From Adiantum capillus-veneris (taxonomy: Eukaryota > Streptophyta > Polypodiopsida > Polypodiales > Pteridaceae): a stretch of 64,000 bases of DNA. Made by a program: the position numbers and the translations under genes. The notes below the pieces were generated by a model. The model ran no database searches, was not told the DNA's origin, and worked only from the letters and a program-made list of their open reading frames with translations. Shown one piece after another: positions 9,481 through 19,473 of the stretch (positions within the stretch are counted from its first letter, which is position 1; each line of letters starts with the position of its first letter). The stretch lies in NCBI GenBank assembly GCA_014529385.2, contig CM043946.1, positions 17,374,077 through 17,438,076 of the forward strand, in the 5' to 3' direction.

Positions 9481-11091
9481 TTGATAGCAGGACGGCTGTA
9501 TCATCTTGAATCTGACCTAATCCTACGATTATGTATAAATCCGAAAGAATTCAAGTGCTACCTGGAAGAGGCTCATGTCCAAGGTTGTGCATTTCATTGT
9601 TCAACAATGAAAACACACCAAAGACTGAAACAATTAGGAGTTTATTGGCCAACTATGTATGCGGATACACATTCTTGCGTTACCAATTGTACAGTATGTA
9701 GTGCCAAGCGACCAGTGGATCACACAACATTGTTTCAGGTGAACATAGCACCTGCATGGAGTCAATATATCATTGACTTTCTAACCACCAGGACATTCCC
9801 TGAGAACACTACAAGAGCACGGGAGAAAGCTATAGAGCTGGAAGCTCGTGACTTTCAGTTAATTGGAAATCAACTCTATAAACGGGGCAAGGACAACCAA
9901 CTCCGAATCTGTGCAAGTGAAAGCGAATACCTGCTGATTCTAGAACATGCACATAGCGGAGTAAGTGGAGGCCATTTTTCGGGCGATAAGACGGCGAAAA
10001 TTGTCTTAACAGCAGGAATCTGGTGGCCTACATTGCACATGGATGCCGAAGAGTTTGTCAAACGTTGTGATGCATGTCAACGCACCAAGGTACCAATCAA
10101 AAGAGATGAGATTCCATTAAGGCCAATGATGGGGGCAAGGGCATTTGCAAAGTGGGGAATTGATTTTGTGGGACCTATATCACCCCCTGCATATCGCACC
10201 CATACCCAATATATCATTGTGGCTACGGATTATCTCACAAAGTGGGTCGAAGCCAAAGCAACACAAAAAGCTGATGCAAGCACCACGGCTCAATTTTTGT
10301 ATGAGAATGTTTTTGTACGTTACAGGTTACCGATAGAAATTGTCAGTGACCGTGGAACACACTTCCTCAATGAAGTCATTGAATATCTACTAGAGGATTT
10401 CATGGTCATACATCGAAAATCAGCACCATACCATCCACAGGCCAATGGGCAAGCGGAGGCCACAAATAAAACACTATGCACGGTCCTCACTAAAATAGTG
10501 TCACATTCAAGGACCGACTGGGATCAGCAGCTACACTCAACACTATGGGCATACAAGGTAGCTTACAAAACCTCAATAGGAACAACACCATACAACATTG
10601 TGTTTGGGCTAAACGCTATACTACCCATAGAGTTTTTAATCCCAACTCTACGCGTAGCAACAAACTTGGAATGGACAGGGCATGAACTCTCTTCAAGAAT
10701 TAATGATCTTGAAAAGCTAGATGAACTCCGCTTACGAGCGGTCGCTTCGATATATGCTAAAAAGAGAAGACAAAAGGAGTTTTTTGATAAACATGTGCGT
10801 ACCAAAGAGTTTAAAACAAGAGATTATGTACTTGTTTATACATTGAAGCAACATGCCAAGAAACTGAAAAAGCGAGGGATGGGACCATTTGTGATTCATG
10901 ATCTATCACAAAGTGGGGCCGTCAAGCTTGCTACATTAGCAGGTGAAGAAATGCCAAACTGGATTAGTGGGTGTCGACTAAGGAGATATCACCTTCCACT
11001 CACACAGGAGATGCTCCAACAAATTCATCAAGGAAAGCAAAGAATGAAAGAAAAAGAGAGAGTACGGGAGGAAGCTCAAACCGAAGCATAA
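9481..11091 (+). CDS. Giant gypsy ORF: integrase with two HHCC modules
   Basis: The ORF reads 536 codons. Residues 32-73 hold one HHCC zinc-binding arrangement (H32, H39, C70, C73). Residues 158-199 hold a second, better preserved one (H158, H165, C196, C199). Between them is the usual gypsy RNase H-integrase linker type sequence (AIELEARDFQLIGNQLYKRG). The catalytic core shows D228 (GIDFVGP), D290 (SDRGTHF) and E326 (GQAEATNK), with 35 residues between the last two, so the DD35E triad is visible. The C-terminal part (MGPFVIHD and the following basic region) resembles the integrase tail; no chromodomain was seen, consistent with Tat/Athila. The integrase would insert the DNA copy. Confidence 0.9.
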   Translation: MIAGRLYHLESDLILRLCINPKEFKCYLEEAHVQGCAFHCSTMKTHQRLKQLGVYWPTMYADTHSCVTNCTVCSAKRPVDHTTLFQVNIAPAWSQYIIDFLTTRTFPENTTRAREKAIELEARDFQLIGNQLYKRGKDNQLRICASESEYLLILEHAHSGVSGGHFSGDKTAKIVLTAGIWWPTLHMDAEEFVKRCDACQRTKVPIKRDEIPLRPMMGARAFAKWGIDFVGPISPPAYRTHTQYIIVATDYLTKWVEAKATQKADASTTAQFLYENVFVRYRLPIEIVSDRGTHFLNEVIEYLLEDFMVIHRKSAPYHPQANGQAEATNKTLCTVLTKIVSHSRTDWDQQLHSTLWAYKVAYKTSIGTTPYNIVFGLNAILPIEFLIPTLRVATNLEWTGHELSSRINDLEKLDELRLRAVASIYAKKRRQKEFFDKHVRTKEFKTRDYVLVYTLKQHAKKLKKRGMGPFVIHDLSQSGAVKLATLAGEEMPNWISGCRLRRYHLPLTQEMLQQIHQGKQRMKEKERVREEAQTEA

Positions 11092-11145
11092 GAACGCATT
11101 GCAAAATGACGGCTTCTGCGACAACAACAACAAAGTAAACCACCA

Positions 11146-12237
11146 TTGAGAATCAATGCCATTCGACTCATGAACTTGGAAGAAGACACAATCGAGCCAA
11201 TAATTACAGTCAAGGTGGGCAATGATCAAGATGAATCACCAGCCTTGCTCGATTCGGGTGCTCAAGCAAATTTGATCTCTTACGGATTATACCAACAGCT
11301 CCAAGTCGCAGATCAACTTCATCCTACTCCCCAAGTGCTGGAAAGTAGCACATCACATCCATTGAAAACATTAGGGTGGATTATATTGCATATACAGTTA
11401 CATCAATATATTTACCCACACAAATTCTATGTGGTGACAGATGAAAGCACACAACAACCAATGCTGCTAGGGCAACCTTGGCAAAAAGCATACAATGCCC
11501 AAATAGACTGGAAAGCACAGGCGGTCAAAATCCAGCACGAAAACGAACAGCAGGTGGTAGCTTTTGCTCAAAAGGAACATCCAGATCAAATGCAAGCTAT
11601 GCAATCACTGGAAACAAATACCAAAGAACAAATACCCTCAACGATCAACACGAAACCTAAGACCAACTACCCGCTAACGGACAACCATGCTCATCACAGA
11701 CAGCTGAAATCACCGACTACACTGCAAAAATCTAGACTACCACAACAAGGTAAACAAGTATGGATGCGGAAGGATAGAAACGCCATGAGGGGGAAAACAC
11801 AATGTGACAACCGAATTCTAACAAAGCAGATGGTGCAACCAAAAACCAAGGTAACCAAGCAGATATGGATTCCAAAGAAAATGCTTAGCCAAAACCCTCA
11901 TGTCACTCACATTTGGATAACAAAGCAAAAGACAAAGCAAATACCTACGGTACAAGCAACGATGGAAAGTAGACATCTACAGGTCAACCGGGCAAACAAA
12001 TCTAAGTGGGTGCCGATGACAAACCACCAAGGGGCAAAGTTGGCCGCACCACACTACCAATGGAAAGCCAAGGCCATACGGCCCATAGCTATCACATCCT
12101 CCGAAATAGCTACGACTCCATCAATAGTGTCGGCAACGCAGTTGCCTCTGACCAAAAAGACCATTAAACAAAGAGCAGTAGAGTTACAGTTGCTACTTGC
12201 CAAGAAAACAGGAAACCTCAACGGCGAATGCCAATAA
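11146..12237 (+). CDS. Giant gypsy ORF: second retropepsin-like protein
   Basis: The ORF reads 363 codons. Residues 15 to 130 look like a retropepsin fold: VKVGNDQDESPALLDSGAQANLIS carries the DSGA active-site signature at about residue 37, and PMLLGQPWQKAYNAQIDW near residues 105-123 resembles the conserved ILG...W region of gypsy and DDI-type proteases. The remaining 230 residues are basic and Gln/Lys/Thr-rich without a known domain. A protease-like domain after the integrase, in addition to the one ending the gag ORF, is unusual. Function is inferred from motif only. Part of a fossil element. Confidence 0.7.
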   Translation: MRINAIRLMNLEEDTIEPIITVKVGNDQDESPALLDSGAQANLISYGLYQQLQVADQLHPTPQVLESSTSHPLKTLGWIILHIQLHQYIYPHKFYVVTDESTQQPMLLGQPWQKAYNAQIDWKAQAVKIQHENEQQVVAFAQKEHPDQMQAMQSLETNTKEQIPSTINTKPKTNYPLTDNHAHHRQLKSPTTLQKSRLPQQGKQVWMRKDRNAMRGKTQCDNRILTKQMVQPKTKVTKQIWIPKKMLSQNPHVTHIWITKQKTKQIPTVQATMESRHLQVNRANKSKWVPMTNHQGAKLAAPHYQWKAKAIRPIAITSSEIATTPSIVSATQLPLTKKTIKQRAVELQLLLAKKTGNLNGECQ

Positions 12238-13740
12238 GCATCTTGCTTATTTCCTTCTCTTACACAGCATTAATTTTTCCATGCATTGACCGAGTATGCA
12301 TAAAATAGGGCCACATTAATCGGCCACGCATTAGCACGACTTTTTCAACCTATGCACGACACATACTCCGAGGTGAAACCTTGTCGTCCAGGAGGACTCC
12401 GACTAGGAGGGGGGGAGGCATTCTCAATGCGGAACCAATAACAGAAATAGCAAATAAGGGCACAATTTTTGACTATTTTCAGGGTTGACGTTTGATTGTG
12501 AAATTTTCTGGAGTAACCCAAGTATATATGCCCTTATACAGCATGAAGCTACAGGAATATGGGGCCAAATGCCAAATTAAGCCCCCAGGTGTGTCTATAT
12601 ATGTAGAAATAGCCATTTTTCAGGTAAAATATTGGTAAAACGGAGAAATCTTGCCACAAAAATTACATGAGAGTGTATATAATGTGTTGCGGTGATGTTT
12701 GTGATCTATTATGAATTATGGGGATTTTTTGGGTTTGATTTGCTATTTTCCTTTTAATTTTGCTAATTTTCGGCAGAAAAACTTCAAAAATACAAAAAGC
12801 AGGTGAAAAACAGTCGTAATGAAAAACAAAAAATATGGGGATGACCAGTGACTAAAGAACAACCTACGGTACAGTGGGGGTGCAATTATGAGACTGAAGC
12901 GGAAAGTGTGTTTTGGCCAGGTTTTGGCCGAAATAACAAATTTTTGGTAAACAGAGCAAATGGAGTCCAAATCAAGAATTTTTTGAGCCTAAACCGCATC
13001 TTGCAGAAAGATAGGAGCACATGTCAAATTTCATGAAAAATGGTTCGGGGACCTCCATTATAAGAATTTTTCACCCCATTTTTAGCTCATTCTCACTATT
13101 GACCTTGTGGAGAGAGCTTCTGCCACCTAGAGCGGATCGACCTTCCAGCAGCTTCTACGACGCGCACGTCTACCCGACCAGCTCCAGACATGAGAGGTAG
13201 GCTCACCACCTTGAGCTTTTCGCGCATGTTTGTCATTCTGTCGCGAAAACTAGCGTAGAGGTCACACACAAAGCGAGCGGTAGAGACCTACAAGTAGAAA
13301 TGGCGGCCTAACGGCTAACCCGAAAGCAACAAGACTTCATCAGCAGCTTACCCTAGTCTAGGAGACCCTTCCTGGATAGCCAATGGCAGTGGGAAAACAT
13401 CGGGAAAAACCCTAATTCCCAAAAACCCGCAAGAGGCCACCAAATGGGAAATCGGCGAAACGGCGATCAAATGCTACCAAAATTTACGAGTAGGAGCATA
13501 TCGACATGCTCGACAAGTCCATATGACCCGCATGACCAAAAAGTGACCCGAAGCGGCACTAAACCTCAGAAACGACATCAGACAGACAAAGCGTCAAAAT
13601 GCACTTGTGGCCAAACCGCAAGTCCGTTTGCCACCAAACTTCACGAGCGGCTTTCCTAGACCATCAACAACCAAGTCCTATGGTGGTGGACCACCACAAA
13701 TCATCAAAGGTATGTAAACGCCTCCACGGATGCTTCTAAA
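12238..13740 (+). other. Non-coding spacer after the integrase block
   Basis: About 1.5 kb of AT-rich sequence, with no convincing coding region. The purine run at 12405-12418 (AGGAGGGGGGGAGG) resembles the terminal polypurine tract at 18522-18535 and could be an internal priming tract. Short ORFs in this stretch (for example 13444-13659) have no family features and are not annotated. Confidence 0.55.
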
Positions 13741-14900
13741 GCGACAAATTGCCAAATGAAGCTCCAGTGAAGCCAAAGTCGACAAAAATCATACGGCAAG
13801 GATCCCCAAAGGATTTGGAAGCTATGAAGACCAACATCGAGGAATTTCATCGCCAAAAAGCACTCCAAAAGTCAAAAAATGGCTCAGAGGCTCTGAAGTC
13901 CACACAGGGAGTTTTTACTTACCCAATTGACTTTTTTGTTGAAATTAGGCTTAAAAGGGACTTAGGGGAGCAAAGGGCAAGCACTGGGAGCACTAACAAG
14001 AGAAAAATCACCAGGAGACATCCTACGCGTAGGATGTCTCAAGGGAAATTCTTGGCACAACACCCAACAATTCTTGCCATGCACATGTTTTGAATGACAT
14101 TCACAAGCCCTACACCAAATTTCATCACCTTTGGAAGAGATTGGACCTCATATGCATGGAAAAACGCAAAGATAGGGCATAAAGGCACTAAAGGGTCATT
14201 AACCTACCAAATCTTTTTCAAATCTCATGAAATTTGCACAACACATTCACATACACATCAGCTGACTTTCTGTGTGGTGTGGGAGCAAAAATGAAGAAAA
14301 AGACATCCTATGCGTAGGATGTCTAATGGACCTTTTGGGCATGAAGGAGAAGTTTTGTCATTTCAGAAGTAATAACCTCATCAACAAGAGCCCATATGTC
14401 AAGCTTGAAGCCCTTCTAATCACTTTTGACCCCCAACACCTTCAAGATACATTTTTTGAGCCCAAAAACACCTCATAGAGCCCTACAGGCATCAAATATT
14501 ATCCAAATACAAATCCAAGAACATGGCTATGTTCCACAGGTCAAGAAAACCCCACTGATCAAGTTTCATGCAGTTCTGAAGAAAAAGACATCCTACGCGT
14601 AGGATGTCTTAAGCTTAGATTTAGACTTCTGTGCAAGAAATGACATCACAGGAGCTAATACCATGATGCATTGAGCCCATATACCAAGTTTCAACCCATT
14701 TGGACATCAATTGCTTCCTATGATGGACAATCTACCAAAATTGTGACTTAAAGCCTAAATCAGCCCAAAAATCCACTTTTTGACATCCAAATTCAAATCC
14801 AAGCTTATAACCATTTTCCATGAGCCTTACACTACCTACAAGTCAAGTATGAACCAGTTCTGAAGAAAAAGACATCCTACGTGTAGGATGTCTAGATGGA
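13741..14900 (+). repeat. Tandem array of about 285-bp units with palindromes
   Basis: The palindromic motif sits at 14016-14039, 14301-14324, 14586-14609 and 14870-14893, giving spacings of 285, 285 and 284 bp. Three of the four are preceded by GAAGAAAA. The sequence between them is diverged but shares blocks such as GAGCCCATAT and CAAGTTTCA-like segments, so these are old tandem units. The first and third palindromes are perfect, the others have one change each. The array lies between the second protease ORF and the accessory ORFs. Confidence 0.85.
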
Positions 14901-15042
14901 TTTTTTTTTGTCAAATTTGCACTGTGAGCACATGCATAGCTTCACAAGTTCCTTTTGAGCTATGATTTCAATTTTCAAGTCATTTGGATAAGTAAAACTC
15001 AGTTTAGCAGTTGATATTAAAAAAAAAACGCTAAACTTTGGA

Positions 15043-15885
15043 TTGTTGAGTACAACAGGGTCTATGGCAGCCTCGAAGTCACCGGCAAAGAAGAAGAGAA
15101 TGACAATCAAAGACTATCTGGACGAGGTGGAACCATTTGTCATTCCACAAGGAACATTAAAGCCTACAAGCACCTGGATACAGGAAGATCTACTAGAGTC
15201 AAACGACCTAAAAATCTACCAAGGAGTATTCAAGGACAATGACGGAAATATAATAGAGCTGCCAATGCTGCCAAGGGAGCTCAATGAATTTGTCCGGAGC
15301 AAAATGGCCGGCTACTTGGAGAAAATTGACCTCCATAACTATTTTGAAGCAATCCCAGCAAGGGTGGACGTCAAAAGAGTATGGGAGTTTGTGACCAGCA
15401 TTAGAGAAGATGGAGTGGCCAAGGTGACGGATTTGCACGGCAGACCCAACACAGAGATCATTATTACGGAAAGGGTTATCGCCCATGCACTAGATCTCTC
15501 CAATCAGGGAGACAATGTGACAAAGAGAAGGGATGAAGTAAAGGTGTACAAAGAGAAAAAGGCTAATTACACTTTTGAAGACATCACCAACCCAAAGGTG
15601 GCGATCATGAGCCAATTGTACAACCAATACTTCCACATGTGCACAAAGAGGCCGCAAAATTACAGGATGCCGCCAGGTGCAATTGCCACAACCTTTACTT
15701 GGGCAATGACGAAGGGCACCCCAAAGATAATCAATTATGCGGCATACATACAAGACAGCCTGGTAAAGATGGGAAACAAAAAGCCAACCTACATAGTGCC
15801 AAGAGAGATGATAACCAAGGTAGTTTATGCAGCACTACATGCCAAGGGAAGGTGGCCTGACCCCCATCTCAGAATGACTGGCTAA
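15043..15885 (+). CDS. Giant gypsy accessory ORF resembling plant transposon protein family
   Basis: The ORF reads 280 codons; the ATG at 15064 (MAASKSPAKKKRM) is a plausible alternative start. The pattern IPARVDVKRVWEFVTSI, then VTDLHGRPNTEIIITERVIAHALDL, then a segment ending GPxAxxTTFTWAM-like residues recalls the putative plant transposon protein domain often found in the 3' region of Athila-type elements. No signal peptide or transmembrane helix was seen, so it does not look like an envelope protein. Role unknown. The similarity is from memory of the family pattern, not a search. Part of a fossil element. Confidence 0.5.
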   Translation: MLSTTGSMAASKSPAKKKRMTIKDYLDEVEPFVIPQGTLKPTSTWIQEDLLESNDLKIYQGVFKDNDGNIIELPMLPRELNEFVRSKMAGYLEKIDLHNYFEAIPARVDVKRVWEFVTSIREDGVAKVTDLHGRPNTEIIITERVIAHALDLSNQGDNVTKRRDEVKVYKEKKANYTFEDITNPKVAIMSQLYNQYFHMCTKRPQNYRMPPGAIATTFTWAMTKGTPKIINYAAYIQDSLVKMGNKKPTYIVPREMITKVVYAALHAKGRWPDPHLRMTG

Positions 15886-15927
15886 GGATAAAGGAAGACA
15901 AAGAAGACGAGCCACAACGCACCAAGG

Positions 15928-16617
15928 GTGGCTACAAGGTTGAAGAGACGACTGGAGCCAATGGAAGAGGAGCAACCTGAGCAGAAGAAAGGCAAAAAAG
16001 AATCTGCTCAAATGCCAACCAAAGAGACTCGATCACAAAAAGCGGCTAGACTCGAGAGGCTAATGGAGAGTTTCCGAGCAGAAAGAGCCCTCAAGGGCGA
16101 TCTAAACGAATTATGGAAGCCATCCCTTGAGTTGATGTCCGGATCCTCAAGAAGAGTGCAGAGGGACCGCTTCGAAGACTATATCAAGAATTTCGAGATT
16201 CTTGATGCTGCGGCGGAAAACATTCCACACATCCCTTTCACCGAGGAAGAAGTGGAGCAAATACGGCAAACGTTGCTAGATGAACAAGAAAACAAGGAAA
16301 GAGAAAGAAAGACAAAAGCAGATAGGGATTTCAAGGGCAAACCTACAACTTTACCAGGTAGCCCTAAACCTAGCCCACCGCCATCACCACCTCCTAGCAG
16401 CCCTCCTCTAGAAGATCAGAAGGCCGGAGACAAGCAAGAAGAACACCAGGATGAAGAGCAAGAGCACAAGACAGAACCTGAACACAAAGAAGAAGCCAAG
16501 CCTGCATCTGAACAAAAAAAGCTCGAGGAGGCATACTATGCATTTTTGGACCTGCTAGTTGCAGGCTATTCAAAGGAAGAAGCCGCCACAGTCGCATTCG
16601 ACTTGGCAAGGACATGA
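15928..16617 (+). CDS. Giant gypsy accessory ORF, charged and proline-rich
   Basis: The ORF reads 229 codons. The N-terminal 50 residues are basic (RLKRRLEPMEEEQPEQKKGKK). The middle is helical and charged. Residues 135 to 160 form a Pro/Ser tract (PKPSPPPSPPPSSPPLED), followed by a Glu/Lys/His-rich segment. No recognised domain. It lies 42 bp after the previous accessory ORF and ahead of the coiled-coil block, so these probably form one late gene region. Function unknown. Confidence 0.5.
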   Translation: MATRLKRRLEPMEEEQPEQKKGKKESAQMPTKETRSQKAARLERLMESFRAERALKGDLNELWKPSLELMSGSSRRVQRDRFEDYIKNFEILDAAAENIPHIPFTEEEVEQIRQTLLDEQENKERERKTKADRDFKGKPTTLPGSPKPSPPPSPPPSSPPLEDQKAGDKQEEHQDEEQEHKTEPEHKEEAKPASEQKKLEEAYYAFLDLLVAGYSKEEAATVAFDLART

Positions 16618-16683
16618 AGTGAAGAACAGCTGCCAGGCATCTGGCTAGTTGAACTTAAGGAGATTGCTACCGACACGGTAGAC

Positions 16684-18480
16684 TTGCACCCGCCCTCGAA
16701 TGATTGGGATGTGGTGATGACAATGCTAGCTGGAATAAGGGCACAATCTGTGGCATCAGACGAAGAGTTGATAACTCTAAGAGCCACTGAAGTAAAGAAC
16801 AAAATGGAAAGAGATCTACTGCAGGCAACAAAGAAAGAGAAGCTGGACCTCCAGGCCAGCCTAGCCACTGCTCTACAAAACTGCCAAACAAAGGAAGAAG
16901 CAAATGAGGCAGCGGCAAAGAAATTGCAAGCAGCTGAAGAGGAGTCCCTGCAACTCAGCAAGTCATTGCGAGATGCAGAAAAATAAAGGGATAATCTGAC
17001 ACTCCAGCTAGCAGAAGAAACAAAAGAAGTAGAGGCCTTGAGGAATGCTAAGGAGAAGGCGGAAATAGAACAAGAAGCAAGCCTGGATGAAGTCCTTGAG
17101 CTCAAGGACCAATTAACAGTCAAAGATCAAACCATCCAGAGGCTGAGAGCATCACCTGCGCGAGTTAGAGCTACAAGCTCAACTCAAATTATTTTGGAGA
17201 GTCAAATGTATGAAGAGCAAATGCAAGAACTCCAAAAGCAGTTGACTCTCGAGAAGAAGCAGAGGGTGATCATGGCTGAAGGTTCTATTGCAATGCAAAC
17301 CAGATTGGAGGACAGCCAAAAGGCCCTACAAGAAGAATTGACGAGCATCAAGATAAAGCTCGAGGAGGTAGAAAAAGTAAATGCTGAACTCAATGACCTC
17401 CTCGTGACTATGGGCAGCGAAGCAGAAGCTGAGAAGCAGACACTCCTCACGCAAATAGAGGAGTTGAAAAGCCGACAACAAGTAGAACCAGAGAGCTCAG
17501 GGCCAGCTGCCAATGAGGGGATCGACCTCGACAATGTGTCAGATCCTGTGGACACACCCATGCCAGAGGAAAGAATAGCAGGCTCCTCTCAAGAGCCCCA
17601 GGATCTAACACAAGAAGAAGAGGAAAAATTGCGAAAAGCAATAGAGGCAGAGCTCAGAGAGAGCACTAAAGAGGCCTTGGAATGGGAACAGAGGGTTTTC
17701 AAATCAATGACAATTCAAAAAATCGACGCCAGCAATCTCAGGCGTGAATGGCTACAACCCTCTCTCCCATATCCATTGCTTAAATATGAAGCGGCAACAA
17801 TAAACCAGCGGATCAGAGAAGAACCAACGGTCCCTCTCTACAACGCAGACACCTCGAGGCTAGAAGGAGTAAGGCTGATAGTAGATTCTCAGCCCAAGTG
17901 GAGGAAAGCTTGGCTTACCAAGTACCCGCAGTACCTAATACACTTGGTAGAGGCACCTAAACACATCAGGAACAATCTCAGCTTCTGCCCTCTACCAAGG
18001 GTTAGGACGTGGAAAGCACACGAAATCTTACAGAGAAGCCAACCCACTTGGCTGAACTACCCAAAGCTGCCAGGCGTGAAGGCAGGTGAGAGAATAAGTG
18101 TACAATACATGGTGAAAACCCTAACAGGCGCCATAAAGTTGTTCACTGGCTCACCTGACCTTACATGCATCATGATGAGAAAGATCCGCAGGACCATCCT
18201 AGCAGTGTTTGAAACCTTCAAGCCAGGACATGTGACCGACAGCATATTCTTCTTCCAGGACACATACAGATGTGCGTATGAGATGTCAGGTTAACCTTCC
18301 AAGGAGGTGATACATGCATTATATCAAAGAATCATGTTTCTCCCATCTTATCACCTCCAGGCATTTGAAGAAGCTTTCTACACGGGGTTCTTTACCATGC
18401 ATACAGACATCTTTGGGCCAACAATGTTGAATCTACATGCACGGTACGAATCGCTACTAAAGATGCGGGAGACCATAAGG
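16684..18480 (+). CDS. Giant gypsy accessory coding region, coiled-coil protein(s)
   Basis: The first two thirds encode long heptad-like helices rich in Glu, Lys, Gln and Leu (for example MYEEQMQELQKQLTLEKKQR), predicted to form coiled coils. The last third is a globular-looking part of about 190 residues with aromatic and basic residues (WRKAWLTKYPQYLIHLVEAP, ending in a segment around FFFQDTYRCAYEM). No known domain was recognised. Coding-like sequence continues to about 18480, shortly before the polypurine tract. A structural role is possible from the coiled coils but is speculation. Fossil; broken. Confidence 0.5.
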
Positions 18481-18521
18481 TGAAGCAAAAAGTTCAAGGC
18501 CATGTCGGGGACGACATGAAC

Positions 18522-18535
18522 AAGGAGGGGGGGGA
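18522..18535 (+). promoter_or_regulatory. Polypurine tract of the giant gypsy element
   Basis: AAGGAGGGGGGGGA lies directly before the 3' LTR that starts TGTTAGAAGC at 18536. This is the expected plus-strand primer position. Confidence 0.85.
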
Positions 18536-19468
18536 TGTTAGAAGCTAGAAACACCCCACGGCATCTAACTACTCGGAGGATTATTATTTTTTGTAATTAG
18601 TCATTCATTGAGGAAAACCCAGTTTTTCACCTTGTAAATATTGGGACTTACAGAAGTTTCCAAATTGTATCCCAGTTTTGATAGTTAGAAGGAGTGGATG
18701 GATGATTTTGGAACTTTAGGGTTTGAGAAGTTGTAAGGTATATATATCACTTTTTGACTTTAATGAAGGACCTTTTGTCATTTTAAACAGGTTTTAAGTT
18801 TGTGAGTGAGCGTACTGTGTACGTGAGAGAGAGTGTGAGCTTTGTCTTGACGCTACATGTGTTACGGTGGTCGGAATCGAGTGCGAAGAAGTGCAGCGTG
18901 TTGCCCCCGACTAGAGCTACAAGCCGATACCAACATTGCGCGCATATGGTCCGGCTTCGGGAGCTTCTTCTACGAGCTTCATCGGTTGTTTGGGTGAGCA
19001 TACGTTGTCCGATTTTGCATTGCAGCATATCCACACGTTCACATTGAGTAGAACCACACATTAGGCACTTCAGATTTTGAAAACGAAGACCTGCAGATTT
19101 CGGCCAGACATCCTACGTGTTTCTGCACCGGGTGTTTTGGGTCGTGACTTTGGTTCACAGACCTTAGGGAGAGTGGCCTATAGGTATTCGTAGGATCTCC
19201 TTCAAGTTCTGTGGTGTTTCCGAAGTGTTTGATAGGTGTTCGGCTCTAGCAAGTGTTGTAGAAAGCATCCTCTTTTGTTCTCTTGAAGACTGTGACTTAG
19301 ACAATTGGTAGGGGCCTCTGTAGGAACTAGTTAGGAGTCGGTCGAGTGTAAATTGACACCTTATGCTTGCTTCCACGCGCCTGCGGGTCGAGCTTCGTCC
19401 TTAGCTGACATTACTTGTTAGGTGAGTTCTTGATGTGCTGACGTCCGTCACGGCGTATGTGTCCAACA
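18536..19468 (+). repeat. 3' LTR of the giant gypsy element
   Basis: This 933-bp LTR starts TGTTAGAAGC and ends CCAACA, and is followed by the ACATA target duplication. It aligns with 2621-3554 with roughly 25 base differences counted by eye. It carries the same half palindromic motif near 19108. Confidence 0.92.
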
Positions 19469-19473
19469 ACATA

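Larger units (their letters stand above)
2621..19468 (+). mobile_element. Giant Ty3/gypsy element, Tat/Athila-like, 16.85 kb
   Basis: Two LTRs of about 933 bp, a tRNA-Asp-type primer site, a polypurine tract and a 5-bp target duplication (ACATA) define the ends. Order inside: long leader with palindromic repeats, N-terminal gag ORF, gag-protease ORF, integrase ORF, second retropepsin-like ORF, spacer with a 285-bp tandem array, and accessory ORFs. A primer site complementary to tRNA-Asp, large size and ORFs after the integrase are known for the plant Tat/Athila/Ogre group; lineage placement within it is inferred. No RT-RNase H was recognised, so the copy looks non-autonomous; its coding part seems to have several breaks. 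By eye the LTRs differ at roughly 25 of 930 positions (about 3%), which is about 1 My at 1.3e-8 per site per year, or several My in slowly evolving lineages. Confidence 0.92.

Noticed and set aside
13444-14093. Two short ORFs at 13444-13659 and 13749-14093
   Set aside because: They lie in spacer and tandem-repeat sequence and have basic, low-complexity translations without family features.
4100-14893. Regularly spaced palindromes as a CRISPR array
   Set aside because: Spacing of 285 bp, few units, location inside a plant gypsy element and no associated genes rule this out.
15043-18480. Envelope gene in the giant gypsy element
   Set aside because: The position fits, but no signal peptide, membrane helix or cysteine-rich surface domain is visible.
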